Below are positions 26,738 to 40,466 of a stretch of 64,000 bases of DNA, in pieces (within the stretch, counting starts at the first letter, position 1; every line of letters begins with the position of its first letter). Position numbers and translations under genes: made by a program. The notes beneath the pieces are model-generated. The model searched no databases. It had not been told where the DNA came from and was given only the letters and a program-made list of their open reading frames with translations. This DNA is from an uncultured Pelagibacteraceae bacterium (GTDB lineage: Bacteria > Pseudomonadota > Alphaproteobacteria > Pelagibacterales > Pelagibacteraceae): NCBI GenBank assembly GCA_902571915.1, contig CACGDY010000001.1, positions 186,001-250,000 of the forward strand, read 5' to 3'.

Positions 26738-27168
26738 TGGCTGCAAAAAAAGAGATTAGTGGTTTTATAAAATTACAAATTAAAGGAGGTCAAGCTAACC
26801 CTGCACCACCTGTCGGTCCAGCTTTGGGTCAAAGGGGTGTAAATATTATGGAATTTTGTAAAGCATTCAATGATAAAACAAAATCACTATCAGGAAAACC
26901 TGTTCCAGTTGAAATAACAGTATACAAAGATAAAAAATTTGATTTTAAGATAAAATCTCCACCTGCATCTTTTTATATCAGAGAAGCAGCTAAATTGAAA
27001 AGTGGATCACAAGAGCCTGGTAGAAATATAGTTGCATCAATTACAAAAAAACAAGCTGAAGAAATTGCTAAGCAAAAAATGAATGATCTTAATGCATTAG
27101 ATTTAGAACAGGCTGTAAAAATAATTGCTGGATCCGCAAGATCAATGGGAATAGAGGTTAAAGATTAA
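26737..27168 (+). CDS. rplK: ribosomal protein L11
   Basis: '[28 protein letters not shown]'. Confidence 0.98.
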   Translation: MAAKKEISGFIKLQIKGGQANPAPPVGPALGQRGVNIMEFCKAFNDKTKSLSGKPVPVEITVYKDKKFDFKIKSPPASFYIREAAKLKSGSQEPGRNIVASITKKQAEEIAKQKMNDLNALDLEQAVKIIAGSARSMGIEVKD

Positions 27169-27858
27169 ATGAGCTCAAAAAGATACAAAAAACTACCAAA
27201 AAATACTTCTGAATTACCTGCTAAAGAAATTGGTCAACTTCTTCCCGATTTAAAAAAAAATTGTACAACTAAATTCGATGAGTCTCTTGATTTAAGTATT
27301 CAAATTAACAATAAACAAAAAAAAAATGAGATTAATATCAGAACAATAGTAAATCTTCCTGGCGGTTCTGGTAAAAAGGTAAAAGTTGCTGTAGTTTGTG
27401 AAGGAACTAAAACTTCAGAGGCTAAAAACGCAGGTGCTGATTTAGTTGGAAGTGATGATTTAATAGAAAAAATTAAAGAAGGTAAAATAAATTTTGAAAA
27501 ACTTATTTGTACTCCTGGTATGATGATAAAACTTTCAAGATTAGGAAAAGTTTTAGGGCCTAAGGGTTTAATGCCAAACCCTAAATTAGGGTCAGTTACA
27601 GAAAATTTAAAATCAGCTGTATCTGATGCTAAATCTGGGCAAGTAGAAATAAGAAATGATAAAGATGGAAATATTGGTGTTAGTTTAGGAAAAAAATCTT
27701 TTAGCGATGATAAATTAATTGCAAATTATAGAGCTATCATTGATACATTAGAAAAAGAAAAATCTAACAACACTGTTAAGGGAGAACTAATTAAATCCTC
27801 TTATTTAACTTCTACGATGGGTATTTCTTATAAACTTAAACTTGAAAAGAGCTTTTAA
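27169..27858 (+). CDS. rplA: ribosomal protein L1
   Basis: 'LGKVLGPKGLMPNPKLGSVT'. Confidence 0.98.
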   Translation: MSSKRYKKLPKNTSELPAKEIGQLLPDLKKNCTTKFDESLDLSIQINNKQKKNEINIRTIVNLPGGSGKKVKVAVVCEGTKTSEAKNAGADLVGSDDLIEKIKEGKINFEKLICTPGMMIKLSRLGKVLGPKGLMPNPKLGSVTENLKSAVSDAKSGQVEIRNDKDGNIGVSLGKKSFSDDKLIANYRAIIDTLEKEKSNNTVKGELIKSSYLTSTMGISYKLKLEKSF

Positions 27859-27860
27859 CC

Positions 27861-28376
27861 ATGATGAACAAAGAGCAAAAAAAAAATTATATTGCAGAAA
27901 TGACTATGCAGTTTGAAAATAGTAAGGCTGTTATGGTTACTCACTATCAAGGTTTAACTATGAGTCAATTAGATGAATTAAGATCTAAAATGAGAGAACA
28001 TGGAATTATTTTTAAAATTACGAAAAACAGAATTACAAAGTTAGCTTTGGAAAAAACAAAATGTAAAGATCTATCAAATTTATTTTCTGGTCCCACAGCT
28101 GTTGCATTTGGAGAAGATGCAATTATGTCAGCGAGGATTTTATCGAAGTTTGCAAAAGAGAATCAAAATCTAAAATTAATTGGTGGAATGATGGATAATG
28201 AGGTTCTCGATCAATCTGGAGTAATGAATGTAGCAAATTTACCTACTTTAAACGAGGCAAGAGCTAATATTGTGGGTATTTTGAATGCTTCTGCTTCAAA
28301 ATTGGTGAGTATTTTGCTTGCACGATCTGAAAAAATGGGTAGTTTACCCCCAGAAAATTCTGAAAAAACAACCTAA
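27861..28376 (+). CDS. rplJ: ribosomal protein L10
   Basis: L10 N-terminus and operon position. Confidence 0.97.
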   Translation: MMNKEQKKNYIAEMTMQFENSKAVMVTHYQGLTMSQLDELRSKMREHGIIFKITKNRITKLALEKTKCKDLSNLFSGPTAVAFGEDAIMSARILSKFAKENQNLKLIGGMMDNEVLDQSGVMNVANLPTLNEARANIVGILNASASKLVSILLARSEKMGSLPPENSEKTT

Positions 28377-28386
28377 AGAGTACATT

Positions 28387-28752
28387 ATGCCTGATCTAAA
28401 TAAAATTATTGACGATTTATCAAAACTTACTGTAGCTGAAGCTGCAGATCTTTCAAAACAACTTGAGGAAAAATGGGGCGTTAAACCTATGGCTGCAGCA
28501 GCACCTGCAGCAGCTGGTGGAGCAGCAGCAGCAGAGGATAAAGACGAGTTTACAATTATGTTAACTTCTGCAGGAGATAAAAAGATTAATGTAATTAAAG
28601 AAGTAAGAGCAGCAACATCACTTGGTCTAAAAGAGGCTAAAGATCTTGTTGAAGGCGCACCAAAAGAAGTCAAAGCTGGTGTTCCAAAAAAAGAAGCTGA
28701 AGAAATTAAAGCTAAGCTTGAAGCAGCTGGCGCAAAAGTAGAACTTAAATAA
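28387..28752 (+). CDS. rplL: ribosomal protein L7/L12
   Basis: '[28 protein letters not shown]'; start ATG 28387. Confidence 0.98.
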   Translation: MPDLNKIIDDLSKLTVAEAADLSKQLEEKWGVKPMAAAAPAAAGGAAAAEDKDEFTIMLTSAGDKKINVIKEVRAATSLGLKEAKDLVEGAPKEVKAGVPKKEAEEIKAKLEAAGAKVELK

Positions 28753-28771
28753 TTTAATAAGGAAAGACTTA

Positions 28772-28796
28772 ATACTGATTAATTTTTAATCAGTAT
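28772..28796 (+). promoter_or_regulatory. perfect inverted repeat in rplL-rpoB intergenic region (attenuator/processing-site candidate)
   Basis: ATACTGATTA-atttt-TAATCAGTAT, 10-bp stem, 9 bp before rpoB ATG, no U-tract. Confidence 0.6.
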
Positions 28797-28805
28797 AATT
28801 TATAA

Positions 28806-31800
28806 ATGCAACTATCATTTACTGAAAAGAAAAATATTAGAAAAAGTTTTGGAAAATTAAAAGAAAGCTTATCTATACCTAACTTAATAGAGGTTCAAAA
28901 GAATTCTTACAGAGAGTTAACAGACTATATAGCGGATGCAGGCGACTTAACCAAGGGTTTTGATAGAGTTTTTAAAAGTATTTTTCCAATAGAGGATTTA
29001 AATGATAAAGCAACACTTGAATATGTTTCTTATAGATTAGAAAAACCTAAATTTGATGTAGACGAGTGTATAGCAAGAGGATTAACTTATTCTTCAGCGT
29101 TAAAATGTACTTTAAGGTTAGTTGTTTATGAAATAGATCAAGAAAACAACACAAAAGATATTTTGTCTGCTAAAGAACAAGAGGTTTATATGGGTGAAGT
29201 ACCCATGATGACAAATAGTGGAACATTTATAACTAATGGGGTTCAAAGAGTTGTAGTTAATCAAATGCACAGGAGCCCAGGAGTTTTCTTTGATCACGAT
29301 AAAGGAAAAACTCATGCAAGTGGAAAATTATTATTTAATTGTAGAGTAATTCCTAACAGAGGTTCATGGCTAGATTTTGAATATGACGTTAAAGACTATT
29401 TATATTTTAAAATTGATAGAAAAAAGAAGATTTTAGCCTCTACATTACTTCTTGCTTTAGGTTATACCAAAGCAGATATTGTAGATGAATTTTATCAAAA
29501 AGAGATTTTTTCTTATGATTTGAAAAATGAAAAGTGGAAAACAAAATTTAATCCTGAAAATTACAAAGCTAAAAATTTTTCTGAGGAAGTTATAGACGCA
29601 AAATCAGGGAAAGTTGTTATAAAATCAGGTGAAAAAATTAATTTTTTACATGCAAAAAAATTAGCTGACAATGGTTTAAAGGACATATTCATATCAAAAG
29701 AGTCTTTATACGGAAAGTTTCTTCATAGAGATATTAAAGTAAATGATGAGACAGATGGACTTTTTAAAATTGGTACCGAATTAAATGAAACAATAGTACA
29801 AAAGATATTGGATGCAAAAATTTATTCTTTAGATTTATCTGTTACAAACTCAATCAATAAGGGCCCTTATTTATTAATTACTTTATTAAATGACAAAAAT
29901 AATAATAAAGAAGAAGCAATTACTGAAATTTATAAAATGCTTCGTCCGGGTGAACCTCCTACTACAGAAATTGCAACACAAATTTTCAATAATCTATTTT
30001 TTAGCTCAGACAGATATGATTTATCTGATGTTGGAAGAGTTAAGATGAATTCTAGATTAAATCTTGAATGCTCAGACAAAATAACAATTTTAAGAAATGA
30101 TGACATAATAGCAATAATTCATAAAATGCTTGAATTAAGAGATGGTAAAGATGAAGTAGATGACATTGATCATTTAGGAAATAGAAGAGTTAGATCTGTA
30201 GGAGAATTAGTTGAGAATCAAGCAAGAATAGGTGTTTATAGAATGGAGAGAGCCATCAAGGAAAAAATGACTACATTAGACGTTGAGTCTGCTATGCCTC
30301 AAGATTTAATTAATGCAAAACCACTGACAGTTTCATTAAAAGATTTTTTCGCAAGCTCACAATTATCTCAATTTATGGATCAAACAAATCCATTGTCAGA
30401 AATTACGCATAAGAGAAGAGTGTCAGCTTTAGGTCCTGGTGGTTTGACAAGAGAAAGAGCTGGTTTTGAAGTCAGGGACGTTCACCCAACTCATTATGGT
30501 AGAATTTGCCCAATTGAAACACCAGAGGGTCCTAACATTGGACTTATTAACAGTTTATCTACTTACGCAAAAATTAATAAATATGGCTTTATAGAAAGCC
30601 CTTATAAAAGAGTTAATAATGGAATAGTTCAAGACAATGTTGAATATTTATCGGCAATGGAGGAAACCAAGTTTACGATTGCTCAAGCGAATACTAAAAT
30701 CGATAAAAATGGAAAAATAATTGAGGAACTTGTTTCTTGCAGACAAAATCTTAATTTTCTATTATCCAAACCTGAAACAATAGATTACATAGACGTTTCT
30801 CCGAAACAGTTGGTGTCTGTTGCTGCTTCATTGATACCTTTTTTAGAAAATGATGATGCTAATAGAGCGCTTATGGGCTCAAATATGATGAGGCAAGCAG
30901 TTCCACTTTTGAAACCCGAAGCACCTCTAGTTGGAACTGGTATAGAAAGTGATGTTGCATTAGATTCAGGTGTTACGATAGTAGCTAAAAGAGATGGAAT
31001 AGTAGATAAAATAGATGGTAAGAGAATTGTAATAAAGGTTACAGAGGAAATTGATTATACAAAATCAGGTGTTGATATATATAATTTACAAAAATTTAAG
31101 AGATCTAATCAAAATACATGTATTAATCAAAGACCTTTAGTTAGAGTCGGAGACAAAGTAAAGACTGGAGATATTATTGCAGATGGCCCATCAACTAAAC
31201 TTGGAGAACTTGCCTTAGGAAAAAACGTGACAGTAGCTTTTATGCCATGGCAAGGATACAACTTTGAGGACTCTATTCTTATTTCAGAAAGATGTGTAAC
31301 AGATGATGTTTTTACCTCAGTGCATATTGTTGAATATGAGATAATGGCAAGAGATACTAAATTAGGTGAGGAAGAGATAACAAGAGATATTCCAAACGTA
31401 AATGAGGATGCTTTAAAAAATCTCGATGAATCTGGTATTGTTTATATTGGTGCTGAAGTTCATGCGGGAGATATTCTAGTAGGTAAAGTTACACCCAAAG
31501 GTGACTCAGCATCCGGTCCAGAAGAAAAATTATTAAGATCAATATTTGGAGAAAAAGCTATAGATGTTACTGATACGTCGTTAAGAATGTCTAGAGGTAG
31601 TAGTGGTACTGTAGTTGATGTACGAGTTTTTAATAGACATGGAATTGAAAAGGATGAAAGATCTATTACAATAGAAAGAGCAGAAATTGACCAAGTCCAA
31701 CAAGACAAAATTGTAGAAGAAGAAATATTAGAAAGAAGTATAAAACAACGTGCATCACAAATTCTTTCTGGATTATCCTTAAATAAAAAAATAAAAGATA

Positions 31801-32894
31801 TTGATAAAGGAACAAAGTTAGATTTTGAAACTATAAATCAACTTTCAATCAATGAAGTTTTTAAAATTACTACTGACAAATCTGAAAGCGAAGAGTCACT
31901 AATTAAACTTAAGGATCAATACAACAAAGCAAAAGAAGATATTAATGAGAGATTCGAGGACAAAGTTTTAAAAATAAGAAGTGGTGATGATCTATTACCA
32001 AGTGTAATGAAAATGGTAAAAGTATTTGTTGCTATAAAAAGAAGGTTAAGACCAGGTGATAAAATGTCAGGAAGACATGGAAATAAAGGAGTAGTAAGTA
32101 AAATTGTTCCAGTAGAAGATATGCCTTATAGAGAGGATGGTAGACCCGTAGATATTGTTCTTAACCCTCTTGGAGTACCTAGTAGAATGAATGTAGGACA
32201 GATTTTAGAAACTCATTTAGGATGGGCATGTAAAGAATTCGGAGAACAAGTAAAGAAATTAGTAAATGACAATAGTAAAAAGATAGAAAAAACTGAAAAA
32301 ATATCAAATTTTTTGAAGTCAGTTTATGGTCAAGAAATTTTTAACGATAAGGTCGATAAATTAAATAAATCAGAATTTAAAGATCTTTGCGAAAATTTGC
32401 AGAATGGAGTAGCAATTTCTACACCAGTATTTGATGGTGCTAAAGAAAAAAATGTTACAGAAATGTTAGAACTTGCCAAGTTGCCTGGCTCAGGTCAAAC
32501 TTTTTTGTGGGATGGTAGAACAGGAGAAAAATTTGATAGACCTGTCACAGTTGGGATTATATACATGTTGAAATTACACCATTTAGTAGAGGATAAAATA
32601 CATGCTAGATCTACAGGTCCTTATAGTTTGGTAACCCAACAACCTTTGGGTGGTAAAGCTCAATTAGGGGGCCAAAGATTTGGAGAAATGGAAGTTTGGG
32701 CACTTGAGGCTTATGGTGCATCCTATACGCTTCAAGAAATATTAACTGTAAAATCAGATGATGTAGCTGGAAGAGTTAAAGTTTATGAAACAATTGTTAA
32801 AGGCGAAGAAAATTTTGAGTCAGGTATACCTGAGTCATTCAATGTTTTAGTTAAAGAAATAAAATCTTTAGCATTAAATGTGGAGCTAAATTAG
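28806..32894 (+). CDS. rpoB: RNA polymerase subunit beta
   Basis: Full-length RpoB, 1362 aa. Confidence 0.99.
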   Translation: MQLSFTEKKNIRKSFGKLKESLSIPNLIEVQKNSYRELTDYIADAGDLTKGFDRVFKSIFPIEDLNDKATLEYVSYRLEKPKFDVDECIARGLTYSSALKCTLRLVVYEIDQENNTKDILSAKEQEVYMGEVPMMTNSGTFITNGVQRVVVNQMHRSPGVFFDHDKGKTHASGKLLFNCRVIPNRGSWLDFEYDVKDYLYFKIDRKKKILASTLLLALGYTKADIVDEFYQKEIFSYDLKNEKWKTKFNPENYKAKNFSEEVIDAKSGKVVIKSGEKINFLHAKKLADNGLKDIFISKESLYGKFLHRDIKVNDETDGLFKIGTELNETIVQKILDAKIYSLDLSVTNSINKGPYLLITLLNDKNNNKEEAITEIYKMLRPGEPPTTEIATQIFNNLFFSSDRYDLSDVGRVKMNSRLNLECSDKITILRNDDIIAIIHKMLELRDGKDEVDDIDHLGNRRVRSVGELVENQARIGVYRMERAIKEKMTTLDVESAMPQDLINAKPLTVSLKDFFASSQLSQFMDQTNPLSEITHKRRVSALGPGGLTRERAGFEVRDVHPTHYGRICPIETPEGPNIGLINSLSTYAKINKYGFIESPYKRVNNGIVQDNVEYLSAMEETKFTIAQANTKIDKNGKIIEELVSCRQNLNFLLSKPETIDYIDVSPKQLVSVAASLIPFLENDDANRALMGSNMMRQAVPLLKPEAPLVGTGIESDVALDSGVTIVAKRDGIVDKIDGKRIVIKVTEEIDYTKSGVDIYNLQKFKRSNQNTCINQRPLVRVGDKVKTGDIIADGPSTKLGELALGKNVTVAFMPWQGYNFEDSILISERCVTDDVFTSVHIVEYEIMARDTKLGEEEITRDIPNVNEDALKNLDESGIVYIGAEVHAGDILVGKVTPKGDSASGPEEKLLRSIFGEKAIDVTDTSLRMSRGSSGTVVDVRVFNRHGIEKDERSITIERAEIDQVQQDKIVEEEILERSIKQRASQILSGLSLNKKIKDIDKGTKLDFETINQLSINEVFKITTDKSESEESLIKLKDQYNKAKEDINERFEDKVLKIRSGDDLLPSVMKMVKVFVAIKRRLRPGDKMSGRHGNKGVVSKIVPVEDMPYREDGRPVDIVLNPLGVPSRMNVGQILETHLGWACKEFGEQVKKLVNDNSKKIEKTEKISNFLKSVYGQEIFNDKVDKLNKSEFKDLCENLQNGVAISTPVFDGAKEKNVTEMLELAKLPGSGQTFLWDGRTGEKFDRPVTVGIIYMLKLHHLVEDKIHARSTGPYSLVTQQPLGGKAQLGGQRFGEMEVWALEAYGASYTLQEILTVKSDDVAGRVKVYETIVKGEENFESGIPESFNVLVKEIKSLALNVELN

Positions 32895-32896
32895 CT

Positions 32897-35800
32897 ATGA
32901 AAAAAGAATTAACAGATTTATTTAAAAACAACGAAATATCTGAAGCACAAAATTTTAATAGCATTAAAATATCATTAGCTAGCCCAGAAAAAATCAAATC
33001 ATGGACATATGGTGAAATAAAAAAACCAGAAACAATAAATTATAGAACATTTAGACCAGAAAAAGATGGCTTATTCTGTGCAAGAATTTTTGGACCAATA
33101 AAAGATTATGAGTGTCTTTGTGGAAAATATAAAAGAATGAAATTCAGGGGAATTATTTGTGAAAAATGTGGTGTTGAGGTCACAAAATCAAATGTTCGAA
33201 GAGAGAGAATGGGTCATATAAACTTAGCTACTCCCGTTGCCCATATATGGTTTTTAAAATCTTTACCAAGCAGAATAGCTTTAGCAGTTGACATGAAACT
33301 CAAGGAGATAGAAAGAGTTTTATATTTTGAAAACTTTATAGTTATAGAGCCAGGTTTAACAGGCTTGCAAAAAAATCAACTTTTAAATGAAGAAGAGTTA
33401 GCAAAATTTCAAGATGAATTTGGTGAAGAAGCTTTTACCACTGGTATAGGAGCTGAGGCAGTGCTTGAAATGTTAAAAAGTTTAGATCTTGAATTAGAGC
33501 GAACAAATCTAGTTAATTATATTAAAGAAACAAAATCTAAAGTAAATGAAGAAAGAGCCATTAAAAGACTTAAGTTAATAGAGTCATTTATTGAAACAGG
33601 ACAAAAACCTGAATGGATGATTATGACAGTAGTCCCGGTTATACCTCCTGAGTTAAGACCTCTTGTTCCTCTAGATGGTGGAAGATTTGCAACATCAGAT
33701 TTAAATGATTTGTATAGAAGGGTTATTAATCGAAATAACAGATTAAAAAGACTTATGGATTTAAAAGCACCAGACATTATCGTTAGGAATGAAAAACGTA
33801 TGTTACAAGAGTCAGTTGATGCTTTGTTTGATAATGGAAGGCGGGGAAGAGTAATTACGGGAACTGGGAAAAGACCTCTAAAGTCTCTAGCGGAGATGTT
33901 GAAAGGTAAACAAGGCAGATTTAGACAAAACTTACTCGGTAAAAGGGTAGATTATTCTGGAAGATCAGTGATTGTTGTTGGACCTGATTTAAAATTACAT
34001 GAGTGTGGATTACCGAAAAAAATGGCTTTAGAACTTTTTAAACCTTTTTTATATGCAAGATTAAACAAATTAGGATTAGCATCAACGATTAAACAAGCAA
34101 AAAAACTTGTAGAAAAAGAAACAAATGCTGTTTGGGATGCATTAGAACTTATAGTTAGAGAACACCCTGTTTTATTAAATAGAGCCCCAACACTTCATAG
34201 ATTAGGAGTACAAGCATTTGAACCTAAGTTAATAGAAGGCGATGCTATAGAATTACACCCATTAACTTGTGCAGCTTTCAATGCAGATTTTGATGGAGAT
34301 CAAATGGCTGTTCACGTACCATTAAGTCTAGAAGCCCAACTTGAGGCGAGAATTTTAATGTTATCAACTAACAATATTCTATCACCATCTAATGGAAAAC
34401 CTATTATTGTACCAAGTCAGGATATGATATTAGGTATTTATTATTTATCTCAAGAACCCTTGACCGATAAACCTTCAGGTTATTTTGTTAATGCAGATCA
34501 AATTGAATTTGCATTGTCTTCAGGTGAAATTAAAGTTCATAGTACAATTATTTCAAGATTTGAGACACTAGATGAAAAAGGTAATAAAAAATTTGAAAAA
34601 TATACTTCTACTGCTGGAAGGTTTTTATTAGCTAATTTATTACCAAAAAATAAAGATATAAAATTCTCTTTAGTAGATAGATTATTGCCCAAAAAGGTTG
34701 TCTCAGAAGTGATCGATATTGTATTTAGATTTTGTGGTCAAAAAACAACTGTAATTTTCTGTGATAAATTAAAAGATTTAGGATTTAAACATGCATTCAA
34801 GGCTGGTATATCTTTTGGAAAAGATGATCTAGTTATACCTCAGAATAAAACTCAGTTAATAGATGATACCAAAAAATTAATTGCAGACTATGAAACACAA
34901 TATGCTGAGGGTTTAATTACAAGAGGAGAAAAATATAACAAAGTTGTTGATGCTTGGTCGAAGTGTACTGATAAAGTTGCTGGAGAAATGATGAAGGGAA
35001 TTTCGGCTACAGAAAAAACCCCTGAGGGATTAAAAATAAATTCAGTATTCATGATGGCAGATAGTGGAGCAAGAGGTTCAGCAGCTCAAATGAAACAATT
35101 AGCTGGTATGAGAGGATTAATTGCGAAACCATCTGGAGAAATTATTGAAAGTCCAATCACATCTAATTTTAAAGAAGGATTGACAGCACTTGAATACTTT
35201 AACTCTACTCATGGAGCTAGAAAGGGTTTGGCTGATACTGCATTAAAAACAGCGAGTTCAGGTTATTTAACTAGAAGATTATGCGACGTTGCCCAGGATC
35301 TTACTATAACAAAAAAAGAATGCGATTGTAAAAAACCAGGATTTATTGAGCTATCAGAAATTTTAGAAGGTGGAAATGTTGTAGTAAGTTTATCAGAAAG
35401 AGCTTTAGGTAGAGTAACGTTCGACGATGTAAAACATCCAATAACCGGGGAAGTGATCATAAAAAAATTAACAATGATAGATGAGTCAGGTTGTGATAAA
35501 ATAGATGCAGCTGGTATAAAGTCAGTTAAAGTCTACTCTGTAATGACATGTGGTTCTAAAGAAGGAGTTTGTGCTATCTCATACGGTAGAGATCTATCAA
35601 GAGGTAAAATGGTTCATGTTGGAGAGGCAATTGGGATGATTTCCGCACAGTCAATAGGAGAACCTGGTACACAGTTAACAATGAGAACTTTCCACGTAGG
35701 TGGAACAGCCTCAGTTAAACAGGACTCTCAAATTGTTACTAAGAATGAGGGAACGTTAAAAATAATAAACTCAAATATTTTAGAGGACTCTAAGAAAAAT

Positions 35801-37066
35801 TTAATTGTAATGGGAAGGAACACCCAACTATCGATTGAAGACAATAATGGTGTTCAGGTTGCAGTTTATAAAGTTGCTTATGGTTCAAAACTATTTTTCA
35901 AAAATGGTGATAGAGTAAAATCAAATACCAAAATTTGTGAGTGGGATCCCTACACTACACCTGTAATTGCAGAAAAGAGTGGTATTGCAAGCTACGTAGA
36001 TTTAATTGATGGTGTATCTATTCAAGAAACAACTGATGACGCTACTGGAATATCATCTAAATCAGTAGTTGATTGGCGATCTCAATCAAAAAGTTCAGAT
36101 CTTAAACCAAGGATAACTTTAAGAGATGAAAAAGGAAACGTTATAAAAAAAGCTGATGATAATGAAGCAAGATATTATTTAGTTCCCGACTCAATTCTTT
36201 CTGTTAAAGATGGACAAAAAGTTTCTGCAGGTGATGTAATAGCAAGACTTCCAAAAGAAACAACAAAAACAAAAGATATCACTGGAGGTCTTCCTCGTGT
36301 TGCTGAACTTTTTGAGGCTCGTAAAGCTAAGGATAGTGCTATCATAGCTGAAAATGATGGACAAGTAATTTTTGGTAAAGAAGTAAGAGGTAAACAAAGA
36401 ATTTCAATTGTACCTGAAGATGGGTCTGAGCCTTCAAATTATTTAATTCCTAAAGGAAAACATATAAATTTTAATCAAGGTGAAAAAATCAAAAAAGGAG
36501 AATATTTGTTAGATGGACAACCACTGCCTCATGATATTTTAAGAATTATGGGTATAAAAGATTTAACAGAATATTTTGTTAATCAGGTTCAAGAAGTTTA
36601 CAGACTTCAAGGGGTTATAATAAATGATAAACACATTGAGACAATTTTGCGTCAAATGTTAAAAAAAGTTGAAGTAAAGAACTCAGGTGACTCTTCTTAT
36701 TTACCTGGTGAAATAATTGATAGAATTAAATTTGATAATATTAATGAAAAACTTATTTCTGAAGGAAAAAAACCGGCGTTTGGAGAAAGGGTCTTGATGG
36801 GAATTACAAAAGCATCGCTACAAACTGAATCATTTATTTCAGCCGCATCTTTTCAAGAAACTACAAGAGTTCTTACGGATGCAGCTATAAAAGGTAAAAT
36901 TGATCCTTTAAATGGATTAAAAGAAAATGTAATTGTTGGAAGATTAGTTCCAGCAGGTACTGGAAATATTAAGAATAGATGGAATAAAAAGGCAATTGAA
37001 GACGACAATAAATTCTTATCTGAAAAGGATAAATTAGAAGCCTCAGAAAACCAAGTAAATCAATAG
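32897..37066 (+). CDS. rpoC: RNA polymerase subunit beta'
   Basis: '[16 protein letters not shown]' catalytic motif. Confidence 0.99.
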   Translation: MKKELTDLFKNNEISEAQNFNSIKISLASPEKIKSWTYGEIKKPETINYRTFRPEKDGLFCARIFGPIKDYECLCGKYKRMKFRGIICEKCGVEVTKSNVRRERMGHINLATPVAHIWFLKSLPSRIALAVDMKLKEIERVLYFENFIVIEPGLTGLQKNQLLNEEELAKFQDEFGEEAFTTGIGAEAVLEMLKSLDLELERTNLVNYIKETKSKVNEERAIKRLKLIESFIETGQKPEWMIMTVVPVIPPELRPLVPLDGGRFATSDLNDLYRRVINRNNRLKRLMDLKAPDIIVRNEKRMLQESVDALFDNGRRGRVITGTGKRPLKSLAEMLKGKQGRFRQNLLGKRVDYSGRSVIVVGPDLKLHECGLPKKMALELFKPFLYARLNKLGLASTIKQAKKLVEKETNAVWDALELIVREHPVLLNRAPTLHRLGVQAFEPKLIEGDAIELHPLTCAAFNADFDGDQMAVHVPLSLEAQLEARILMLSTNNILSPSNGKPIIVPSQDMILGIYYLSQEPLTDKPSGYFVNADQIEFALSSGEIKVHSTIISRFETLDEKGNKKFEKYTSTAGRFLLANLLPKNKDIKFSLVDRLLPKKVVSEVIDIVFRFCGQKTTVIFCDKLKDLGFKHAFKAGISFGKDDLVIPQNKTQLIDDTKKLIADYETQYAEGLITRGEKYNKVVDAWSKCTDKVAGEMMKGISATEKTPEGLKINSVFMMADSGARGSAAQMKQLAGMRGLIAKPSGEIIESPITSNFKEGLTALEYFNSTHGARKGLADTALKTASSGYLTRRLCDVAQDLTITKKECDCKKPGFIELSEILEGGNVVVSLSERALGRVTFDDVKHPITGEVIIKKLTMIDESGCDKIDAAGIKSVKVYSVMTCGSKEGVCAISYGRDLSRGKMVHVGEAIGMISAQSIGEPGTQLTMRTFHVGGTASVKQDSQIVTKNEGTLKIINSNILEDSKKNLIVMGRNTQLSIEDNNGVQVAVYKVAYGSKLFFKNGDRVKSNTKICEWDPYTTPVIAEKSGIASYVDLIDGVSIQETTDDATGISSKSVVDWRSQSKSSDLKPRITLRDEKGNVIKKADDNEARYYLVPDSILSVKDGQKVSAGDVIARLPKETTKTKDITGGLPRVAELFEARKAKDSAIIAENDGQVIFGKEVRGKQRISIVPEDGSEPSNYLIPKGKHINFNQGEKIKKGEYLLDGQPLPHDILRIMGIKDLTEYFVNQVQEVYRLQGVIINDKHIETILRQMLKKVEVKNSGDSSYLPGEIIDRIKFDNINEKLISEGKKPAFGERVLMGITKASLQTESFISAASFQETTRVLTDAAIKGKIDPLNGLKENVIVGRLVPAGTGNIKNRWNKKAIEDDNKFLSEKDKLEASENQVNQ

Positions 37067-37226
37067 AAAATTGCAATTAATACAAGAGTTTTAGTTTGAC
37101 AAAGTCAAATTAATTAGTAATTTGGCGATATTTTTGGTTGGAATGTAGTATCAGTTATCATACTAAACGCTGCCATGAATAACCCGTCAGTTATTTCAGC
37201 TAAAAATATTAATTTAATTAAAAAAT

Positions 37227-37598
37227 ATGCCTACAATTAACCAATTGTTGAAAAAAAAAAGAGTTAAACAAGTAACAAGGAACAAGGTTCCTGCTTTGCA
37301 AAAACAACCTTTAAAAAGAGGTGTTTGCGTGAAAGTATATACAACAACTCCAAAAAAACCTAACTCAGCTTTAAGAAAAGTTGCAAGAGTTAGGCTGTCA
37401 AATGGTTTTGAGGTAACAGCTTACATACCAGGTGAAGGACATAACCTTCAAGAACACTCAGTTGTACTTATACGAGGAGGTAGGGTTAAAGACTTACCAG
37501 GAGTCAGATACCATATATTAAGAGGAAATTTAGATACTCAAGGAGTAGCTAATAGAAAACAAAGAAGATCACTCTACGGAACAAAAAAAGGTAAATAA
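37227..37598 (+). CDS. rpsL: ribosomal protein S12
   Basis: '[21 protein letters not shown]'. Confidence 0.99.
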   Translation: MPTINQLLKKKRVKQVTRNKVPALQKQPLKRGVCVKVYTTTPKKPNSALRKVARVRLSNGFEVTAYIPGEGHNLQEHSVVLIRGGRVKDLPGVRYHILRGNLDTQGVANRKQRRSLYGTKKGK

Positions 37599-38069
37599 AT
37601 GTCCAGAAAAAAGACACAACCTAAAAAAAAAGTGACCCCAGATCCAAAATTTAATTCTGTTATCATTCCTAAACTAATTAATTCAATAATGTATGATGGC
37701 AAAAAAAATGTTGCAGAGAAAATAGTTTATGATGCAATTGAAAAAATAAAAAAAAAATCTAAAGAGGAACCAATAAATATATTTAATGAGGCTATAAATA
37801 ATATTAAACCTACAGTAGAAGTAAGGTCTAGAAGAGTTGGTGGAGCAACATATCAAGTACCAGTCGAAGTTAAAAGCAAAAGAGCTCAAGCTTTAGCAAT
37901 TAGATGGCTTGTTGAGTCTGCAAGAAAAAGAAAAGATAAACATATGTCTGATAAGATTTTTAACGAACTCTTTGATGCATATGAAAAAAAAGGTGCAGCA
38001 TTTAAAAAAAGAGAGGATGTACATAAAATGGCAGAGTCTAATAAGGCTTTTGCACATTTTAGATGGTAA
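37599..38069 (+). CDS. rpsG: ribosomal protein S7
   Basis: 'VEVRSRRVGGATYQVPVEV'. Confidence 0.99.
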   Translation: MSRKKTQPKKKVTPDPKFNSVIIPKLINSIMYDGKKNVAEKIVYDAIEKIKKKSKEEPINIFNEAINNIKPTVEVRSRRVGGATYQVPVEVKSKRAQALAIRWLVESARKRKDKHMSDKIFNELFDAYEKKGAAFKKREDVHKMAESNKAFAHFRW

Positions 38070-38075
38070 TAATTT

Positions 38076-40154
38076 ATGTCAAGATCTCATTCATTAGACA
38101 AATATAGAAACATAGGAATAATGGCTCATATTGATGCGGGTAAAACAACAACTACTGAAAGAATTTTATATTATACTGGCAAAAGTCATAAAATAGGAGA
38201 AGTACATGATGGTGCTGCCACGATGGATTGGATGGAGCAAGAACAAGAAAGAGGTATCACAATTACCTCAGCAGCTACTACTTGTTTTTGGCAAGATCAT
38301 AGAATTAATATTATAGATACACCTGGTCATGTTGATTTTACTATTGAAGTTGAGAGATCCTTAAAAGTACTTGATGGAGCAGTAGCTGTATTTGATGGTG
38401 TAGCTGGTGTTGAGCCTCAATCTGAAACAGTTTGGCGTCAAGCGGATAAATATAAGGTTCCAAGAATTTGTTTTGTAAATAAATTAGATAGAACTGGTGC
38501 AGATTTTTTCAGATGTGTTGATATGATAAAAGATAGATTGGGAGCAAAACCTCTTGTTTTACAAGTTCCAATCGGAATTGAGTCCTCTTTAACTGGCGTA
38601 GTTGATTTAGTGAAGATGAAAGCGCAGGTTTGGAAAAATGAGGATTTAGGTGCAGCATGGGAATATAAAGATATTCCAGATGATTTAAAAGAAATCTCTC
38701 AAAAATATAGAACAGAATTAGTAGAATTAGCTGTTGAGCAAGACGAAAAGTTAATGGAAAGTTATTTAAACGGGAATGATATAAATGAAAAGGACTTAAT
38801 AAAATGTATAAGGAAAGGTACGTTAAGCTTTGATTTTGTCCCTGTTTTGACTGGATCTGCATTTAAAAATAAAGGAGTACAACCTTTATTAGATGCTGTA
38901 GTCAATTATTTGCCAAGTCCTTTAGATATTGGGTCTATAAAAGGAACAAAAGTTGGATCTGAAGAAGAAATTGACATGAAATTTGAAGATAAAGAACCAT
39001 TTTCAGCCTTAGCTTTCAAAGTAGCTAATGACCCATTCGTAGGTTCATTAACTTTTATAAGAATTTATTCAGGAACTGTTAAATCAGGGACAGCAGTATA
39101 TAACTCATCAACTGATAAAGAGGAAAGAGTAGGAAGAATGCTATTGATGCATGCTAATTCAAGAGAGGACATTAAAGAAGCCAATACAGGAGATATAGTT
39201 TCACTTGCAGGGCTAAAAAATACTATGACTGGACATACTTTGTGTAATAAGGAAAATCCTGTTTTACTTGAACCAATGGAATTTCCTGACCCTGTTATAG
39301 AAATTGCGGTAGAACCTAAAACAAAAGGAGATCAAGAAAAAATGGGTGAAGCTTTAGCTCGATTAGCTAAAGAGGATCCCTCATTTAGAGTTTCCTCTGA
39401 TGAGGAGTCAGGCCAAACCATAATTAAAGGAATGGGAGAATTACATTTAGATATAATTGTAGATAGAATGAAAAGAGAATTTAAAGTAGAGGCAAATGTG
39501 GGAGCACCTCAGGTAGCATATAGAGAAACAATAGAAAAGTCTGCAGAATTTGAGTATATACACAAAAAACAAAGTGGAGGAGCGGGCCAATTTGCTAAAG
39601 TTAAACTTTTAGTGGAGCCTCAAGAGCCTGGCAAAGGTAGGTCTGTTGAAAGTGCTATTAAAGGTGGAGCAATACCAAAAGAATTTATACCTGGTGTAGA
39701 AAAAGGTATAGAGACAGTTTCTGACAGTGGAATATTAGCTGGATTTCCAATGATAGATTATAAGGTAACTATAGTTGACGGGCTTCATCATGACGTAGAC
39801 TCTAGTGTATTAGCATTTGAATTAGCAAGTAGGTCCTGTTTCAAACAGGCATGTACTCAAGGTGGGTTGAAACTTTTAGAACCGATAATGAGAGTTGAGG
39901 TTGTTACTCCAGAAGATTATATGGGTGATGTAATTGGTGACTTAAATAGTAGAAGAGGTCAAATTAGTACGCAAGAACAAAGAGGAAATGCTACGGTGAT
40001 AACTGCAATGGTACCTTTGGCAAATATGTTTGGGTATATCAACAATTTAAGATCCATGTCTCAAGGGCGAGCTCAATATTCAATGTTTTTTGATCATTAT
40101 TCTAAAGTTCCTCAAAATGTCCAGGATGAAGTAACCAAGAAGGTTGTAGGTTAA
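38076..40154 (+). CDS. fusA: elongation factor G
   Basis: '[24 protein letters not shown]'. Confidence 0.99.
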   Translation: MSRSHSLDKYRNIGIMAHIDAGKTTTTERILYYTGKSHKIGEVHDGAATMDWMEQEQERGITITSAATTCFWQDHRINIIDTPGHVDFTIEVERSLKVLDGAVAVFDGVAGVEPQSETVWRQADKYKVPRICFVNKLDRTGADFFRCVDMIKDRLGAKPLVLQVPIGIESSLTGVVDLVKMKAQVWKNEDLGAAWEYKDIPDDLKEISQKYRTELVELAVEQDEKLMESYLNGNDINEKDLIKCIRKGTLSFDFVPVLTGSAFKNKGVQPLLDAVVNYLPSPLDIGSIKGTKVGSEEEIDMKFEDKEPFSALAFKVANDPFVGSLTFIRIYSGTVKSGTAVYNSSTDKEERVGRMLLMHANSREDIKEANTGDIVSLAGLKNTMTGHTLCNKENPVLLEPMEFPDPVIEIAVEPKTKGDQEKMGEALARLAKEDPSFRVSSDEESGQTIIKGMGELHLDIIVDRMKREFKVEANVGAPQVAYRETIEKSAEFEYIHKKQSGGAGQFAKVKLLVEPQEPGKGRSVESAIKGGAIPKEFIPGVEKGIETVSDSGILAGFPMIDYKVTIVDGLHHDVDSSVLAFELASRSCFKQACTQGGLKLLEPIMRVEVVTPEDYMGDVIGDLNSRRGQISTQEQRGNATVITAMVPLANMFGYINNLRSMSQGRAQYSMFFDHYSKVPQNVQDEVTKKVVG

Positions 40155-40155
40155 A

Positions 40156-40464
40156 ATGGAAAAACAAAATATCAGAATAAAATTAAGAGCATATGACAAT
40201 AAGATTCTGGATGCTTCTACTGAAGAAATAGTTAATACTGTTAAAAGAACAGGAGCGACAATCAAAGGTCCAATTCCGTTACCAACAAGAATTGAGAGAT
40301 ATACTGTCTTAAGATCACCTCATATTGATAAAAAAAGTAGAGAACAATTTGAGTCTAGAACTCATAAAAGATTGATTGATATTATTGAACCAACCCCACA
40401 AACAGTTGAGGCTTTAATGAAGTTAGATTTAGCTTCAGGAGTAGATGTGGAGATAAAAATATAA
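40156..40464 (+). CDS. rpsJ: ribosomal protein S10
   Basis: '[15 protein letters not shown]'. Confidence 0.98.
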   Translation: MEKQNIRIKLRAYDNKILDASTEEIVNTVKRTGATIKGPIPLPTRIERYTVLRSPHIDKKSREQFESRTHKRLIDIIEPTPQTVEALMKLDLASGVDVEIKI

Positions 40465-40466
40465 TT

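Noticed and set aside
28344-28673. Minus-strand 109-aa ORF antisense to rplL (and similar antisense ORFs in rpoB, rpoC, fusA, tuf, topA)
   Set aside because: Shadow ORFs opposite well-identified core genes; no independent evidence of coding.
37102-37226. rpoC-rpsL spacer as a novel regulatory RNA
   Set aside because: It has a TTGACA-like box and short repeats (cagttat, agtat/atact), but nothing beyond an ordinary promoter/leader can be supported.
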